Assembly (NCBI GenBank): GCA_020849105.1
Contig: JADLGW010000042.1
Coordinates: 1-64,000 of the forward strand
Reading direction: 5' to 3'
Source: Phycisphaerales bacterium
GTDB lineage: Bacteria; Planctomycetota; Phycisphaerae; Phycisphaerales; UBA1924
Length of the DNA: 64,000 bases
Below, in pieces: positions 34,601 to 42,612 of the stretch (positions are counted from its first letter, which is position 1; each line of letters begins with the position of its first letter). Made by a program: the position numbers and the translations under genes. The notes beneath the pieces were generated by a model. That model made no database searches. It saw nothing but the letters and a program-made list of their open reading frames with translations, and was not told where the DNA came from.

Positions 34601-36725
34601 GGCGGCCCCTGAGTCGGCCGAGCCGAGTCCGGTGGTCCGGGTCGCCGCGGATGGGGCTGGGGCACGTTCGACGAACCCAACCGCGCCGGCGTCCAGCGCT
34701 GGAACCGCCACGACGCTTGCATCGCTATCCCCCGCGGACGTGCGAACCGTGGCGACCGTGATGCCGTCTCCGGTGGAGAGCGCGGTGGAGGTCACGGAAC
34801 CATCCCCGTCGTCCGCCGACGGCTCGGTGGATGTAACTCCGGCACCCGTGCCGGGCACGGGGGTTGCGGCGCCCCCATCGTCCAGGGCGCCCGGGGCGAG
34901 CGAGGTGGGCCTGTCCGTAGCCATTCCTCGGGCTGCCGCGGGCACCGCACGACCCGGCACGGCCGGCGCGAGCCCGGGCGCCGGGGTCGCGGTGCTCCCC
35001 GCTCCGCGGGCCCCGACGGCACCGCCCGGCGCACTCGAATCGGCAAGGGCCGTGGATGCTCCGGTCTCGGTTGCCGCGCTGGACTCAGCCGCGGCGGCGC
35101 CACGGACGGCGGGTGTTCATGCCACGCCGGGAATCGTGGTCGCGGCGCCGGCTTCGGCTGGGCCGTTGCCGCCCGGGTCCGAGGCGGACATCCACGGGTC
35201 GCTCCGGGCCGCCGATGCCGACTTCGGAGCCAGACCGGTGGCGCCAGCCTCCGACAGCGGCACCGGTTCCGTGTACGGCATCGCCGCCGAGCGCACACGC
35301 ACCTCCGCGCAGGCTGTGGACGCCCCGGCATCTCCCGGTGATGCGCCCGATGATCGGGCTCTGGGCCCGGCAGTCCCGAACGCGCCGCCCGCTTCATCCG
35401 GAGCCGGCATCGCCCTGGCCCAGCCGCTGTCCGGCAATCGGGCCGCGGCACGCGCCGCCGGTGAGGCCGCTGCCCGAGTTGACGCCGCCCCCGCCGCGGG
35501 GTCACTCGCGCCGCGTCTTTCGGATACTGCACCGGCATCGTGGTCGGCGGCCCGGGCATCCGTCGTGGAGCCCGGTCGTGCCGTGCTCGCAGCCGCGGCC
35601 ACGATCGGGACCGAGGAAGCCCGCGACTCCACCGCGGCCGCTTCTCGGGCAACGGGCCCGGTCCAACGGGCGTCGCCTGATCTTCCTCACCCTCCCGCCC
35701 TGGCGGTTCCGAACGATGCGGGCGGGATCGCACCGCAGCGCACCGCGAGCCGCGAAGTGGAAGCGCCGACGCTCCTTCTGGCGGCCCCCGCTGCGGGAGT
35801 GCGCTCCACCACGCCGGCCCCGGCCGCATCCGCGCGGGGGCCGGAGCGAGTGGCCCTCGCGCCGGAGTCGTCCGTGTCGAGCCCGGTGTCGCGCCCGCTT
35901 GGAAGGTTCCTTGCCGCCCCGGATGCGGCCTCGGTCGCCGCGCTCGGCTTCCGCCGAGACGGGGACGTGGCGATGGATGTCGCCCCAGCAATGGCGATCC
36001 CCCTGCCGGGCCCGGATGCTGCGGCCATCCCCAACCCTCGCGGCACGCTGAGCGGGGTCGTCCTTGACGCCTCGAACAGCGAACCTCTCGTGGGGGCCAC
36101 CGTCCGACTGGACATGCCCAGCGGCGACCCCGTGATCGTGCAGTCGGGCGAGGGCGGGCGATACATGCTGGAAGCCTCGGGCCTGCCGGATCATGTGGCC
36201 GTGTCCGCCTCGCACGAGGGGTACACCCCGGATTCGGCCAGCATTGCCTCGGACGACCTGCTGGCGGGCGCCCGTCACACCTTCCGGCTTGCACCGACGG
36301 AGCGCGGCACGATCGCGCTCGAGGGCGACCCGGAGGTCCATCACCTGGGCAACGATGAGTTCGAGGGACGGATCAACAGCCAGTTTCAGAAGCCGAGCGA
36401 AGGGCTGGTCTACGAGGCCGTGTTCAGGCTGAGCGCGGACCAGGCGCCCCCGAATGTCTCCAGGGCGGAGATCGTGATGCTCGTGCGCGGGGCCCAGGCG
36501 CCCAACGAAATCCGCATCAACGGCTGGCTGCTGGACCAGCGGATCGACGAATCCCCTGACGACGGCTCCTTCGGTGAGTTCCGGGCCGCCATCCCTGTGC
36601 AGGCGCTCGTCCGCGGCGATAACGCCATTACCATCCGCTCGCGGCGCGGCAGTTCGGACCTGGACGACTTCGAGTTCGTCAACGTTCGTGTGCGCCTGGC
36701 CCGTCCCGCGTCACGAGTTGAGTAG
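31602..36725 (+). CDS. Giant membrane protein: PD40 propeller, two TM helices, long disordered region, C-terminal carboxypeptidase-regulatory-like domain
   Basis: 1707 residues from GTG 31602 (GGAGGG at 31592-31597). In order: an N-terminal membrane anchor (about 7-26); a five-bladed-looking PD40/TolB-type propeller (about 60-340) with repeated SPDGKRVYFASNRP-like blades (LDGRDLYFYSNRPGGQGGYD, FGDFVYFASDREGGLGGLDL); two membrane helices (about 369-390 and 404-426); roughly 1000 residues rich in Ala, Pro, Thr, Ser and Val with no expected fold (about 440-1460); a carboxypeptidase-regulatory-like beta domain (about 1480-1565, GTLSGVVLDASNSEPLVGAT); and a final beta domain (about 1570-1705) with a jelly-roll flavour. 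It is the last gene of the ExbB-ExbD cluster. The layout suggests a TolB-like sensor fused to a TonB/TolA-like periplasm-spanning arm. The function is inferred. Confidence 0.8.
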   Translation: MKRFGVWIVLGVAALALVAGASLLWYTTPRSVGVLTDGDTIRLDAGGRDPSRPILWQPAAPLPSLVNSGRPEYEPRFSEDGNTLFFVRGKAGGNADIYESTRTFDGWSEPRPVDAVNTGADELGPCPSLDGRDLYFYSNRPGGQGGYDLWVSHRQDGEWLAPTNLGSAVNSSLNDYGPAVSPDGKRVYFASNRPRPSEEGPNQEAWSATLREQLYQHDYDIYATTLGADGASAAEPVPALNSPRDEGAPCVAPFGDFVYFASDREGGLGGLDLYRARLREGVPGVPENLGSAVNSSGNDLDPALTMGGFAIYFSSDRDLPAELEGARDTPLPQEAGGAPARHDYNLFRSFSREIYRDSRMARRAVNWPAIGNALLLLVLLALLGLLLWMIARARASDRFHKLGLFAKCILASLLIHSLLLLLLAFWQVGSAIQGLLQHSSGTRVALTSGHGSDALTTQVRGGLTEVSITTSAPAPEAAQIPGAMPTVDTARLTSTEINLAARPEAPRTANDSRPAVEGPTRTAEAPGTVAQSVKAPDAPSPESVREVAAAVGVVARADATPRAIERADLRHADAAAVAAPDTHTAPAPLQSAASPPPSDASAPGAPHAAPAEVATTAPAEVGVTTPAPAGAVRASEPGAAVAAVGAAQSDRPALAGAPAQERAAITPAGAAPAATPLAAAQASDTPSANVAELGATDAGRATPAAGAPALTVDTPATASPAPATEASASVATRSGGAANTERPAAPVSAAQGEVSVAALAAPRAATDTPTATLARPVASDVTAPGSESSLTSAAKSVPSTAAGVATTTPAAPAQTVAAEQPTIVRTAAPSAGDARGRPETPRASQGLSPDMVSMNTGRVESGVPAASMATAQTDDARTAGTRVNAAPTAGPSAVPAPVSGVASPKPSTAAAVAELASVVRAASQEASDARGRPDAPRASDSKSPELALVPIEPVAGTTPVSVAAATAGDVQNGSVPGSATVVAAPNAAPTLGNLASPRASAAPESAEPSPVVRVAADGAGARSTNPTAPASSAGTATTLASLSPADVRTVATVMPSPVESAVEVTEPSPSSADGSVDVTPAPVPGTGVAAPPSSRAPGASEVGLSVAIPRAAAGTARPGTAGASPGAGVAVLPAPRAPTAPPGALESARAVDAPVSVAALDSAAAAPRTAGVHATPGIVVAAPASAGPLPPGSEADIHGSLRAADADFGARPVAPASDSGTGSVYGIAAERTRTSAQAVDAPASPGDAPDDRALGPAVPNAPPASSGAGIALAQPLSGNRAAARAAGEAAARVDAAPAAGSLAPRLSDTAPASWSAARASVVEPGRAVLAAAATIGTEEARDSTAAASRATGPVQRASPDLPHPPALAVPNDAGGIAPQRTASREVEAPTLLLAAPAAGVRSTTPAPAASARGPERVALAPESSVSSPVSRPLGRFLAAPDAASVAALGFRRDGDVAMDVAPAMAIPLPGPDAAAIPNPRGTLSGVVLDASNSEPLVGATVRLDMPSGDPVIVQSGEGGRYMLEASGLPDHVAVSASHEGYTPDSASIASDDLLAGARHTFRLAPTERGTIALEGDPEVHHLGNDEFEGRINSQFQKPSEGLVYEAVFRLSADQAPPNVSRAEIVMLVRGAQAPNEIRINGWLLDQRIDESPDDGSFGEFRAAIPVQALVRGDNAITIRSRRGSSDLDDFEFVNVRVRLARPASRVE

Positions 36726-36787
36726 GGATCAGCGCTGCGGTTGTGCGGGGCGCCCGGTGACCGACCCATTGGCCCCGGCAGCATCCA

Positions 36788-38281
36788 TCAGGCCACGGCC
36801 GTCGGCGCGGGTGTCGCGGGCGGCCCCGCCGCGTTCGGCGCGGGCAGGCGGACCTCAAAGACGGACCCGCCGGTGGGCTCGTTTGCAGCGGAGATCTTCC
36901 CTCCGTGCAGTTCGGCGATGCCCTGCGCGATCGAGAGGCCAAGGCCGTACCCCCTCCCGCGCGAACTGGCCGTGCCGGGCTCGGTGTAGCGGTCGAAGAG
37001 TTTATCGATGACCTCCGGCGGCAGGCCGAGCCCCATGTCGCGGACCCTGACCACGCACGCCGATTCGACCCTGGTCACGCTCACGTCCACGCGGCTCTGC
37101 CCGGGGGCGAAGCGGATTGCATTGCGGATCAGGTTGTCCACCATGATCCGCAGCAGTTCGGTGTTGCCGTCCACGCCGGGATCGGCTTCCTCTTCCAGGT
37201 GCGGTTCCACCCGCACCGAATACTGCCGGGCCATCCCCCCGCACGCGGCGATCGATTCCATGACCAGGTCGTTGACCGAGCAACGCCGGACGTTTGTGAC
37301 GGCCTTGCCGGCGCGGAGTTGGGTGAGGGTCAGGAAACTCTCCACCATCCTTCCCAGGCGCCGCATCTCATCGATGACGCTGGTGACGAACGTGCGCTGG
37401 TCGCCGGTCAGACCGGACTGATCGAGGGTCTGGGCCTCGGTCAGCAGCACCGCCACCGGTGTCTTGAGCTCGTGCGACACGTTGGAAATGAACCGGTCCT
37501 GGGCGTGCAGCGCGGCCCGGAGGCGCGTCCGGGCATCCTCCAGTTGCTTGTGCACCTCGGCGGTTTCGGTCGTCACATGCCGTGCCGCCACCGGGGCATC
37601 GATCGCCTCGGGCGTGAGCGAGCCCGCCACATCCTCCAGTTCCTTCAGCGGGCGCAGCGCCAGCCCCGCGATGAGCCACCCGGCCAGCCCGGAGGCCACC
37701 GCTCCGACAGGCACGACGACCATCAGGGCCCGGGCCGCGAGCCACAGCATGGAGGCCGCGATCTGCCCGGGCGCCGCGACAAGGAGCACGCGGCCCCGAC
37801 CCGGCGGGCCGCCGAGTGCGATGGTGGTGATGCGCGCCGGCTCGTGTGCCGAGAGCGAGCCGAACGAGGCGATGGTCCCGGAATGCACGGACCCGGCCGG
37901 TGACGACCAGAACCGGGCATCGTCCGGTGCGGGCGGGGGACGCAGGGTGGTCGCCTCGACGGTGCCATCGGGACGGTACAGAACCGCCAGGAACCGCTGG
38001 AACGGGAGTTCGGGCAGCCGCTCCGCGGCCATGCGCCCAAGGGCCTCGTCCGTGACCGGCCCACGAAACTCCGCGAGCGATGAGGCGATCGACGAGGCGC
38101 CCAGCAGCAGGCGCGTATCGAAATACGAAATGACCGCGGCCCGCTGGTAGAGGAGCACGGCCACCCCGACGGCGAGCTGGATGACGAGCGAAATCGCCAG
38201 GATCCACAGCGTCATCCGGGCGCGCAGGGACAGCCTGCGCCGGTCGGGCACCGGGGGCTGGGTCTTGATGTGCGCCGTCAT
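36788..38281 (-). CDS. Two-component sensor histidine kinase
   Basis: Membrane sensor kinase of 497 residues. Membrane segments are at about 25-47 and 180-205, enclosing a periplasmic sensor of about 130 residues. A HAMP-like stretch follows (about 205-260). The HisKA motif FISNVSHELKTPVAVL has phospho-acceptor H270. The ATPase domain shows the N box (DNLIRNAIRFAP), then RDMGLGLPPEVIDKLF and GYGLGLSIAQGIAELHGGKI. The domain order resembles CusS/QseC-type kinases. It lies 4 bases after the response regulator on the same strand and ends 62 bp from the convergent propeller gene. The ligand is unknown. Confidence 0.94.
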   Translation of the reverse strand: MTAHIKTQPPVPDRRRLSLRARMTLWILAISLVIQLAVGVAVLLYQRAAVISYFDTRLLLGASSIASSLAEFRGPVTDEALGRMAAERLPELPFQRFLAVLYRPDGTVEATTLRPPPAPDDARFWSSPAGSVHSGTIASFGSLSAHEPARITTIALGGPPGRGRVLLVAAPGQIAASMLWLAARALMVVVPVGAVASGLAGWLIAGLALRPLKELEDVAGSLTPEAIDAPVAARHVTTETAEVHKQLEDARTRLRAALHAQDRFISNVSHELKTPVAVLLTEAQTLDQSGLTGDQRTFVTSVIDEMRRLGRMVESFLTLTQLRAGKAVTNVRRCSVNDLVMESIAACGGMARQYSVRVEPHLEEEADPGVDGNTELLRIMVDNLIRNAIRFAPGQSRVDVSVTRVESACVVRVRDMGLGLPPEVIDKLFDRYTEPGTASSRGRGYGLGLSIAQGIAELHGGKISAANEPTGGSVFEVRLPAPNAAGPPATPAPTAVA

Positions 38282-38285
38282 CGTG

Positions 38286-38960
38286 CTAGCTCAGGACTCC
38301 GAACCGGTACCCCGCCCCCTTGACCGTGTGGATGAGCTCCTTCTCGAATCCCCGGTCCAGTTTGCGTCGCAGCGCGGAGATGTACACGTCCACCACGTTG
38401 CTGTTGGGCTCGAAGTTCATGTCCCAGACCTTCTCGCCGATCTGCGTGCGCGACAGCACCCGGTTGGGGTTCCGCATCAGGAACTCCAGGAGCGCAAACT
38501 CCTTGTTCGAGAGGTCAACCTGGAGGTCGGCCCGCTTGGCCACGCGGGAGTACAGGTCCAGTTCCAGGTCGTCGCACCGCAGGGTGCGGGCCTCCGTCGC
38601 GTCGCCCCGCCGCAGCAGCGCGCGGATGCGGGCCAGGAGCACGTTGAACTCGAACGGCTTGCCCAGGTAGTCGTCGGCGCCCGCGTCCAGCCCGTGCACC
38701 GTGTCCTCGGTGGACGAGAGCGCGGTGAGCATCAGGACCTTCGACACCACGCCGCGGCGGCGCAGGTTGCGGCACACTTCCATCCCGTCGCGGTCCGGGA
38801 GCATCAGGTCGAGCACCACCACGTCGTACACGCCCGTCGCCGCGAGGTCCTCGCCCTCGCACCCGCTCCCCGAGGAGTCGGCGGCGAACCCGTGCTCCCT
38901 GAACCCGCGGACGAGGCCCGCGGCCATCTTGGGGTTGTCTTCGATCACCAGGATTCGCAT
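38286..38960 (-). CDS. OmpR/PhoB-family response regulator
   Basis: 224 residues. The receiver domain (1-115) has acidic pocket E7/D8, phospho-acceptor D51 in VVVLDLMLPDRDG, T79 and K101 (LGKPF). The C-terminal winged helix (about 128-222) has LSNKEFALLEFLMRNPNRVL and the recognition helix NVVDVYISALRRKLD. The start at 38960 gives the canonical MRILVIEDN; the frame runs upstream but that part is not conserved. It is co-transcribed with the kinase downstream. On this strand a TATACT (39038-39033) about 73 bp upstream could be part of its promoter. Confidence 0.95.
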   Translation of the reverse strand: MRILVIEDNPKMAAGLVRGFREHGFAADSSGSGCEGEDLAATGVYDVVVLDLMLPDRDGMEVCRNLRRRGVVSKVLMLTALSSTEDTVHGLDAGADDYLGKPFEFNVLLARIRALLRRGDATEARTLRCDDLELDLYSRVAKRADLQVDLSNKEFALLEFLMRNPNRVLSRTQIGEKVWDMNFEPNSNVVDVYISALRRKLDRGFEKELIHTVKGAGYRFGVLS

Positions 38961-39205
38961 GAGGGCACGTCTCCGGCGCCGGTGCGTTCCCCCTTCCCCG
39001 TGAATGGTGCGGGCCGGCGTGAGGTGTGCGGGAGTATACCCGTCCGGAGCCAAGTCCCCGTTTTCCCCGCTGAAATGAAGTTTGTTTTAGCCGGTCATCA
39101 CCCGGCGGTCACTCCCGTCGCGGACTGTTCCCCCGGACCTGACCGTGGGGGACGCACCCGGCGCGGATGTTCTCCCACGTCGGACACATGCAAAGGAGGA
39201 CGTGG

Positions 39206-40777
39206 ATGAAGATGAACACGATGAGCCGCCTGGTGATGATCGCGGCGGTGGGCGGGCTGCCGTTGGCCCTGTGCGCCCAGGATAACAGCGGCCGTCAGCC
39301 GGCCGCGCAGCACGACACGAGCCGCGACACGAAGGGCTGGAACAGGGACTCGGCAAGCCACGCACCGCCGAACTTCGCCTCCGCTCTCAGACTCGACGGC
39401 ACGGACGTGTACAACTCGAACGACGAGCACGTCGCCGATGTCTCCGACTTTGTGGTGGACCGCGGTTCGGGCGACCTGCGCTACGTTGTCGTCAAGACCG
39501 GCGGCATCCTGGGTATGGGCGGCAGGGCTGTCGCGATCCCGTTCGAGAGTTTTTCCTGGACCGGGAAGGACCGCGCGATCCTGAATGCCACGAAGGAGCA
39601 ACTCAGGGCCTACCCGGAGTTCAACGCCAAGGAATGGACCGCGATGGTCGAGTCCGGGGACACCGGCAGGAGCAGCCTGTGGCAGCGATTCAAGCGCGAC
39701 ACGCACGAGGACATGGACACCTACCGCGAGGCGTTCCGCTCCGGCGCGGAGAAGGACATCAAGGGCGAGGTGACCGGGGTCCGCCGTGACTACACCGGCA
39801 GCGGGGAGTATGTCACGATCTCCGTCCGCACCGACGCCGGTGAGACCCGCACGATCGCGCTCGGGCCCACCTGGTACGTCAACCCCAGCGCCGCGGCACC
39901 CATGCGCGGCGACACGGTGAGCATCCTGGCCTACCCGGTCCCCGGCAAGGACACTTTCGTCGCCCGGCACGCCAGGATCGGGCAGCACGACCTGGACCTG
40001 CGCAACGAACAGGGGGAGCCGGTGTGGACCGCCAAGGCCGGCAACGCGAACGCCGCGCGGCGTTACATCCTCCTGTCCGATCTGAAGGGGATGAAGATCA
40101 CCTGCCGCGGCGAGGAGTGCGGCAAGGTGAACGACGTCATCGTGAATGAGCCGACGGGCCAGATCGCGTTCCTGTCCATCGACCCGAACCAGAACTTCCT
40201 GGGCATGGGCGACACCAAGCGACTGGTGCCGTTCAACACGGCGACGATCGCCACCGACGGCGTGGTGCGCCTGGATGCCTCGAAGGAGATGGTGCTGGCG
40301 AGCCCGGAGACGCCGCCCGACATCTCCTCCCTGAACAACAGCACTCTCTACACCGCCGTCTACAACGCGTACCAGGTCGAGCCGTACCGCTTCCGCAATG
40401 ACGCCCGCAGCGGCGGCATGAACGGCGACCGGGTGGCCGGCGCCTGGGGGTCCGACGGGCACTTCCTGAGCAGCCTGGACCGCGGGAACACCGTGACGTT
40501 CTCGGGCGAGATTGTGGATGTGGACACGGACACGACCAGGTTCAGCGGCGACCGCAAGGTTGAGACGCGGACGATCAAGATCAAGACCCCGGACGGGAAC
40601 CAGGAAATCCTCCTGGGGCCGGAGTCCTACTTCGACGCCCAGAGCCTGACCTGCAAGAAGGGCGACCGGGTTCAGGTCCAGGCCGCCCGCGCGACCATCA
40701 ACGGGAAGCAGTACTGGGTGGCGACCTCCGTGGATGCCGGCGGCCGCACCACCGTGCTGGTGCCCGAAGATCGCTAG
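39206..40777 (+). CDS. Secreted protein with two PRC-barrel-like domains
   Basis: 523 residues from ATG 39206, fixed by a strong AAAGGAGG six bases upstream. A signal peptide ends around residue 25 (LVMIAAVGGLPLALCAQ). Two PRC-barrel-like units are visible: residues about 55-120 (LDGTDVYNSNDEHVADVSDF, then DLRYVVVKTGGILGMGGRAV) and about 285-350 (CGKVNDVIVNEPTGQIAFLS, then NFLGMGDTKRLVPF). Two further beta-rich segments (about 185-265 and 425-515; VTISVRTDAGETRTIALGPT, IKIKTPDGNQEILLGPESYF) look like a duplicated domain, so the protein is an internal two-fold repeat. Role unknown; extracytoplasmic PRC-barrel proteins are often stress related. Confidence 0.8.
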   Translation: MKMNTMSRLVMIAAVGGLPLALCAQDNSGRQPAAQHDTSRDTKGWNRDSASHAPPNFASALRLDGTDVYNSNDEHVADVSDFVVDRGSGDLRYVVVKTGGILGMGGRAVAIPFESFSWTGKDRAILNATKEQLRAYPEFNAKEWTAMVESGDTGRSSLWQRFKRDTHEDMDTYREAFRSGAEKDIKGEVTGVRRDYTGSGEYVTISVRTDAGETRTIALGPTWYVNPSAAAPMRGDTVSILAYPVPGKDTFVARHARIGQHDLDLRNEQGEPVWTAKAGNANAARRYILLSDLKGMKITCRGEECGKVNDVIVNEPTGQIAFLSIDPNQNFLGMGDTKRLVPFNTATIATDGVVRLDASKEMVLASPETPPDISSLNNSTLYTAVYNAYQVEPYRFRNDARSGGMNGDRVAGAWGSDGHFLSSLDRGNTVTFSGEIVDVDTDTTRFSGDRKVETRTIKIKTPDGNQEILLGPESYFDAQSLTCKKGDRVQVQAARATINGKQYWVATSVDAGGRTTVLVPEDR

Positions 40778-41106
40778 TTGACGCCCGCGGGGGCGGGGTT
40801 GCGGAACAACGCTGCGGGGGTTCATCTCACACCCAAAACCCCCGTACACCGAAGAGGGACGGTCACCGCCGTTCCTCTTTGTTGAATCTGGTGGGATTCC
40901 GGCCCGTCGGGGCGGCGCTTGCCGTGCCCCCGCGCCGCACGTCGACCCTGCTCCGCGCCCGCGAATGATGCGTGATTCACGGCGATTTCAGTGATCGGAC
41001 ATCGGGCGTCGTGATTGACTCCGTATCGGCACACACACGCGGCCGGTTCGCGCGAACGCGGCGGTCCCGAGCAATGCGGCCGCCGGCCGAGAAAGGGGTT
41101 GATCCA
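40778..41106 (+). other. Intergenic region without a supported gene
   Basis: 329 bp. A possible hairpin CGGGGGTT/AACCCCCG (40815-40822 with 40837-40844, 14-nt loop) lies shortly after the PRC-barrel gene but lacks a T tract. No RNA gene or convincing promoter was found; the frame that opens at 40972 is only the 5' extension of the small gene at 41107. Confidence 0.5.
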
Positions 41107-41280
41107 ATGTTGTACTGGGCGCTGGTGTTCTTCATCGTGGCGTTGATCGCCGCATTCCTGGGGTTCGGGGGGATCGCCGCGGGCGCCGCGGCCATCGCCA
41201 GGGTCCTGTTCTTCGTGTTCCTGGTGCTGTTCGTCCTCTCCCTGATCTTCGGCCTGGCGAACCGCGGCCGGACGATCTAG
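41107..41280 (+). CDS. DUF1328-like small hydrophobic protein
   Basis: 57 residues, nearly all hydrophobic: [20 protein letters not shown] then an Ala/Gly-rich turn ([20 protein letters not shown]) and a short basic tail. This is the pattern of DUF1328/YtjA, a two-helix inner membrane protein of unknown function often induced by stress. The start is the ATG at 41107 with an AAAGGGG-type site upstream; the longer frame is not conserved in style. A DUF883-like gene follows 10 bp downstream, a pairing consistent with a stress-response unit. Confidence 0.8.
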   Translation: MLYWALVFFIVALIAAFLGFGGIAAGAAAIARVLFFVFLVLFVLSLIFGLANRGRTI

Positions 41281-41290
41281 GTGGATCACA

Positions 41291-41641
41291 ATGTCCAAGC
41301 GTCACACCAACGAGGAGTCTTCCATGGTCGATGCAAATGAGTCGGTGGCGGAGGCCGCACGGGCGTCACTGGAGATGCTGCGCGACGACATCGCGGTGCT
41401 CCGCTCCGATGTCGCCAAAATCGTGAAGAACATCGCGGGCTCGGGCTACAAGGCCGTCAGGGACCGGGTCGCGAGCACAGGAGAAATGGCCGGCGAGTAC
41501 GCCGGTGCCGCGAAGGCCAGGGCGGGCCAGATGCACGAGAAACTCGCGGAGTGCGCGGGCGAGCACCCGCTCACCTACCTGGCCCTGGCGTTCGCGGCCG
41601 GGGCCGTTGCGGCACGCATCTTGGTGGCGGCGCGGAAGTAA
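41291..41641 (+). CDS. DUF883/YqjD-like membrane-anchored protein
   Basis: 116 residues: a helical amphipathic region (about 15-85, ASLEMLRDDIAVLRSDVAKI, then KARAGQMHEKLAECAGEHPL) and a single C-terminal membrane helix (about 92-112, TYLALAFAAGAVAARILVAA) followed by Arg-Lys. This matches ElaB/YqjD-type DUF883 proteins, which bind ribosomes or associate with the inner membrane in stationary phase in E. coli. AGGTGG lies 8 bases before the ATG; an ATG at residue 12 is possible. It probably shares a transcript with the DUF1328-like gene. Confidence 0.75.
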   Translation: MSKRHTNEESSMVDANESVAEAARASLEMLRDDIAVLRSDVAKIVKNIAGSGYKAVRDRVASTGEMAGEYAGAAKARAGQMHEKLAECAGEHPLTYLALAFAAGAVAARILVAARK

Positions 41642-41895
41642 GGATCTCGCGCGAGCCGAGACGACTTGTTCACGGCACCGGCCATGTCCAGGCGGAGCGG
41701 CTGGCCCGTCCATGAGGGTCGCCGGCGTGGCCGTTGGTCCACCGGCAAACAGCAAGTGGGGCTGGACCGGCTGCGGGGTGATCGCTCCGATAACCCACCC
41801 CGGAGTCACCGGTTCGTCTGGATTTGGCCCCTGTGCAGCCCACGGACGGGGCCGGGTGCTACAGTTCCGGTGCGGGGATTCCCAGGAGGAGCGCT

Positions 41896-42579
41896 ATGAG
41901 AGTTTTGGCTGTACTGGCGGTCGCGGGAGCGGCGCTGGCGTCACCGGCTTCCGCGGATATCGTTATTTTCAAGTTCAGCGGGACCATCACAGAGGTTCAG
42001 GGCCCGGCCCCCGTACCCGTGGGCACCCCGTTCACCTTTGAATACAAGTTCGACTCGTTCACCCCGGACTCCGATCCCGCCCCCAACCACGGCATCTACG
42101 CGGACGCGATCAGCCAGGCCACCGTGGAACTGGACGGGAACCCCCAGTTCGCCTCGGGCCCCGGTGAGATCACCGTGCTGAACAACGGGTTCGCCGGTGA
42201 CACATACTCCGGGTATGTCCCCAACGGCCTGGGCTATGCGCAGGTCAACCTCGGCGACCTCCAGGGCCAGGTCTTCTCCGACGACAAACTCCCCGCGGCC
42301 ATCGCCCTCGGCGCGTTCGAACTCAGGGCGTTCTACCTCCACCAGGAGATCGGCCCGACGTTCTGGGAAATCCGGGGCCAGGTGGATGACCTCGTCATCT
42401 CCAGCGGAGAGTGCTACCCCGACTGCAACGGCGACAGCGTCCTCAACCTCTCCGACTTCGGCTGCTTCACGACCAGGTTCGCGCTGGGTGATCCGTACGC
42501 CGATTGCAACGGTGACTCCGCCCTGAACCTCTCCGATTTCGGCTGCTTCACGACGAAGTTTGCCCTCGGGTGTCCGTAG
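41896..42579 (+). CDS. Secreted protein with C-terminal GC-type dockerin repeats
   Basis: 227 residues from ATG 41896 (AGGAGG upstream, 7-nt spacer). A signal peptide ends at about residue 20 (VLAVAGAALASPASA). The body (about 22-170) is a beta-rich domain without a named family, including GTPFTFEYKFDSF and FYLHQEIGPTFWEIRGQVDD. The C-terminus carries two copies of a 25-residue dockerin-like unit (DCNGDSVLNLSDFGCF and DCNGDSALNLSDFGCF, each ending FALG), with Asp/Asn ligands as in calcium-binding loops. In Phycisphaerae this tail marks surface or secreted proteins. The neighbouring gene has the same tail. Confidence 0.82.
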   Translation: MRVLAVLAVAGAALASPASADIVIFKFSGTITEVQGPAPVPVGTPFTFEYKFDSFTPDSDPAPNHGIYADAISQATVELDGNPQFASGPGEITVLNNGFAGDTYSGYVPNGLGYAQVNLGDLQGQVFSDDKLPAAIALGAFELRAFYLHQEIGPTFWEIRGQVDDLVISSGECYPDCNGDSVLNLSDFGCFTTRFALGDPYADCNGDSALNLSDFGCFTTKFALGCP

Positions 42580-42612
42580 CGCCCCGCTGGGAAGGGGCAG
42601 TTGGAGGGTGTC

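Noticed and set aside
39098-40849. 583-codon minus-strand frame under the PRC-barrel gene
   Set aside because: No start signal or motif; the plus gene has a strong ribosome binding site and signal peptide.
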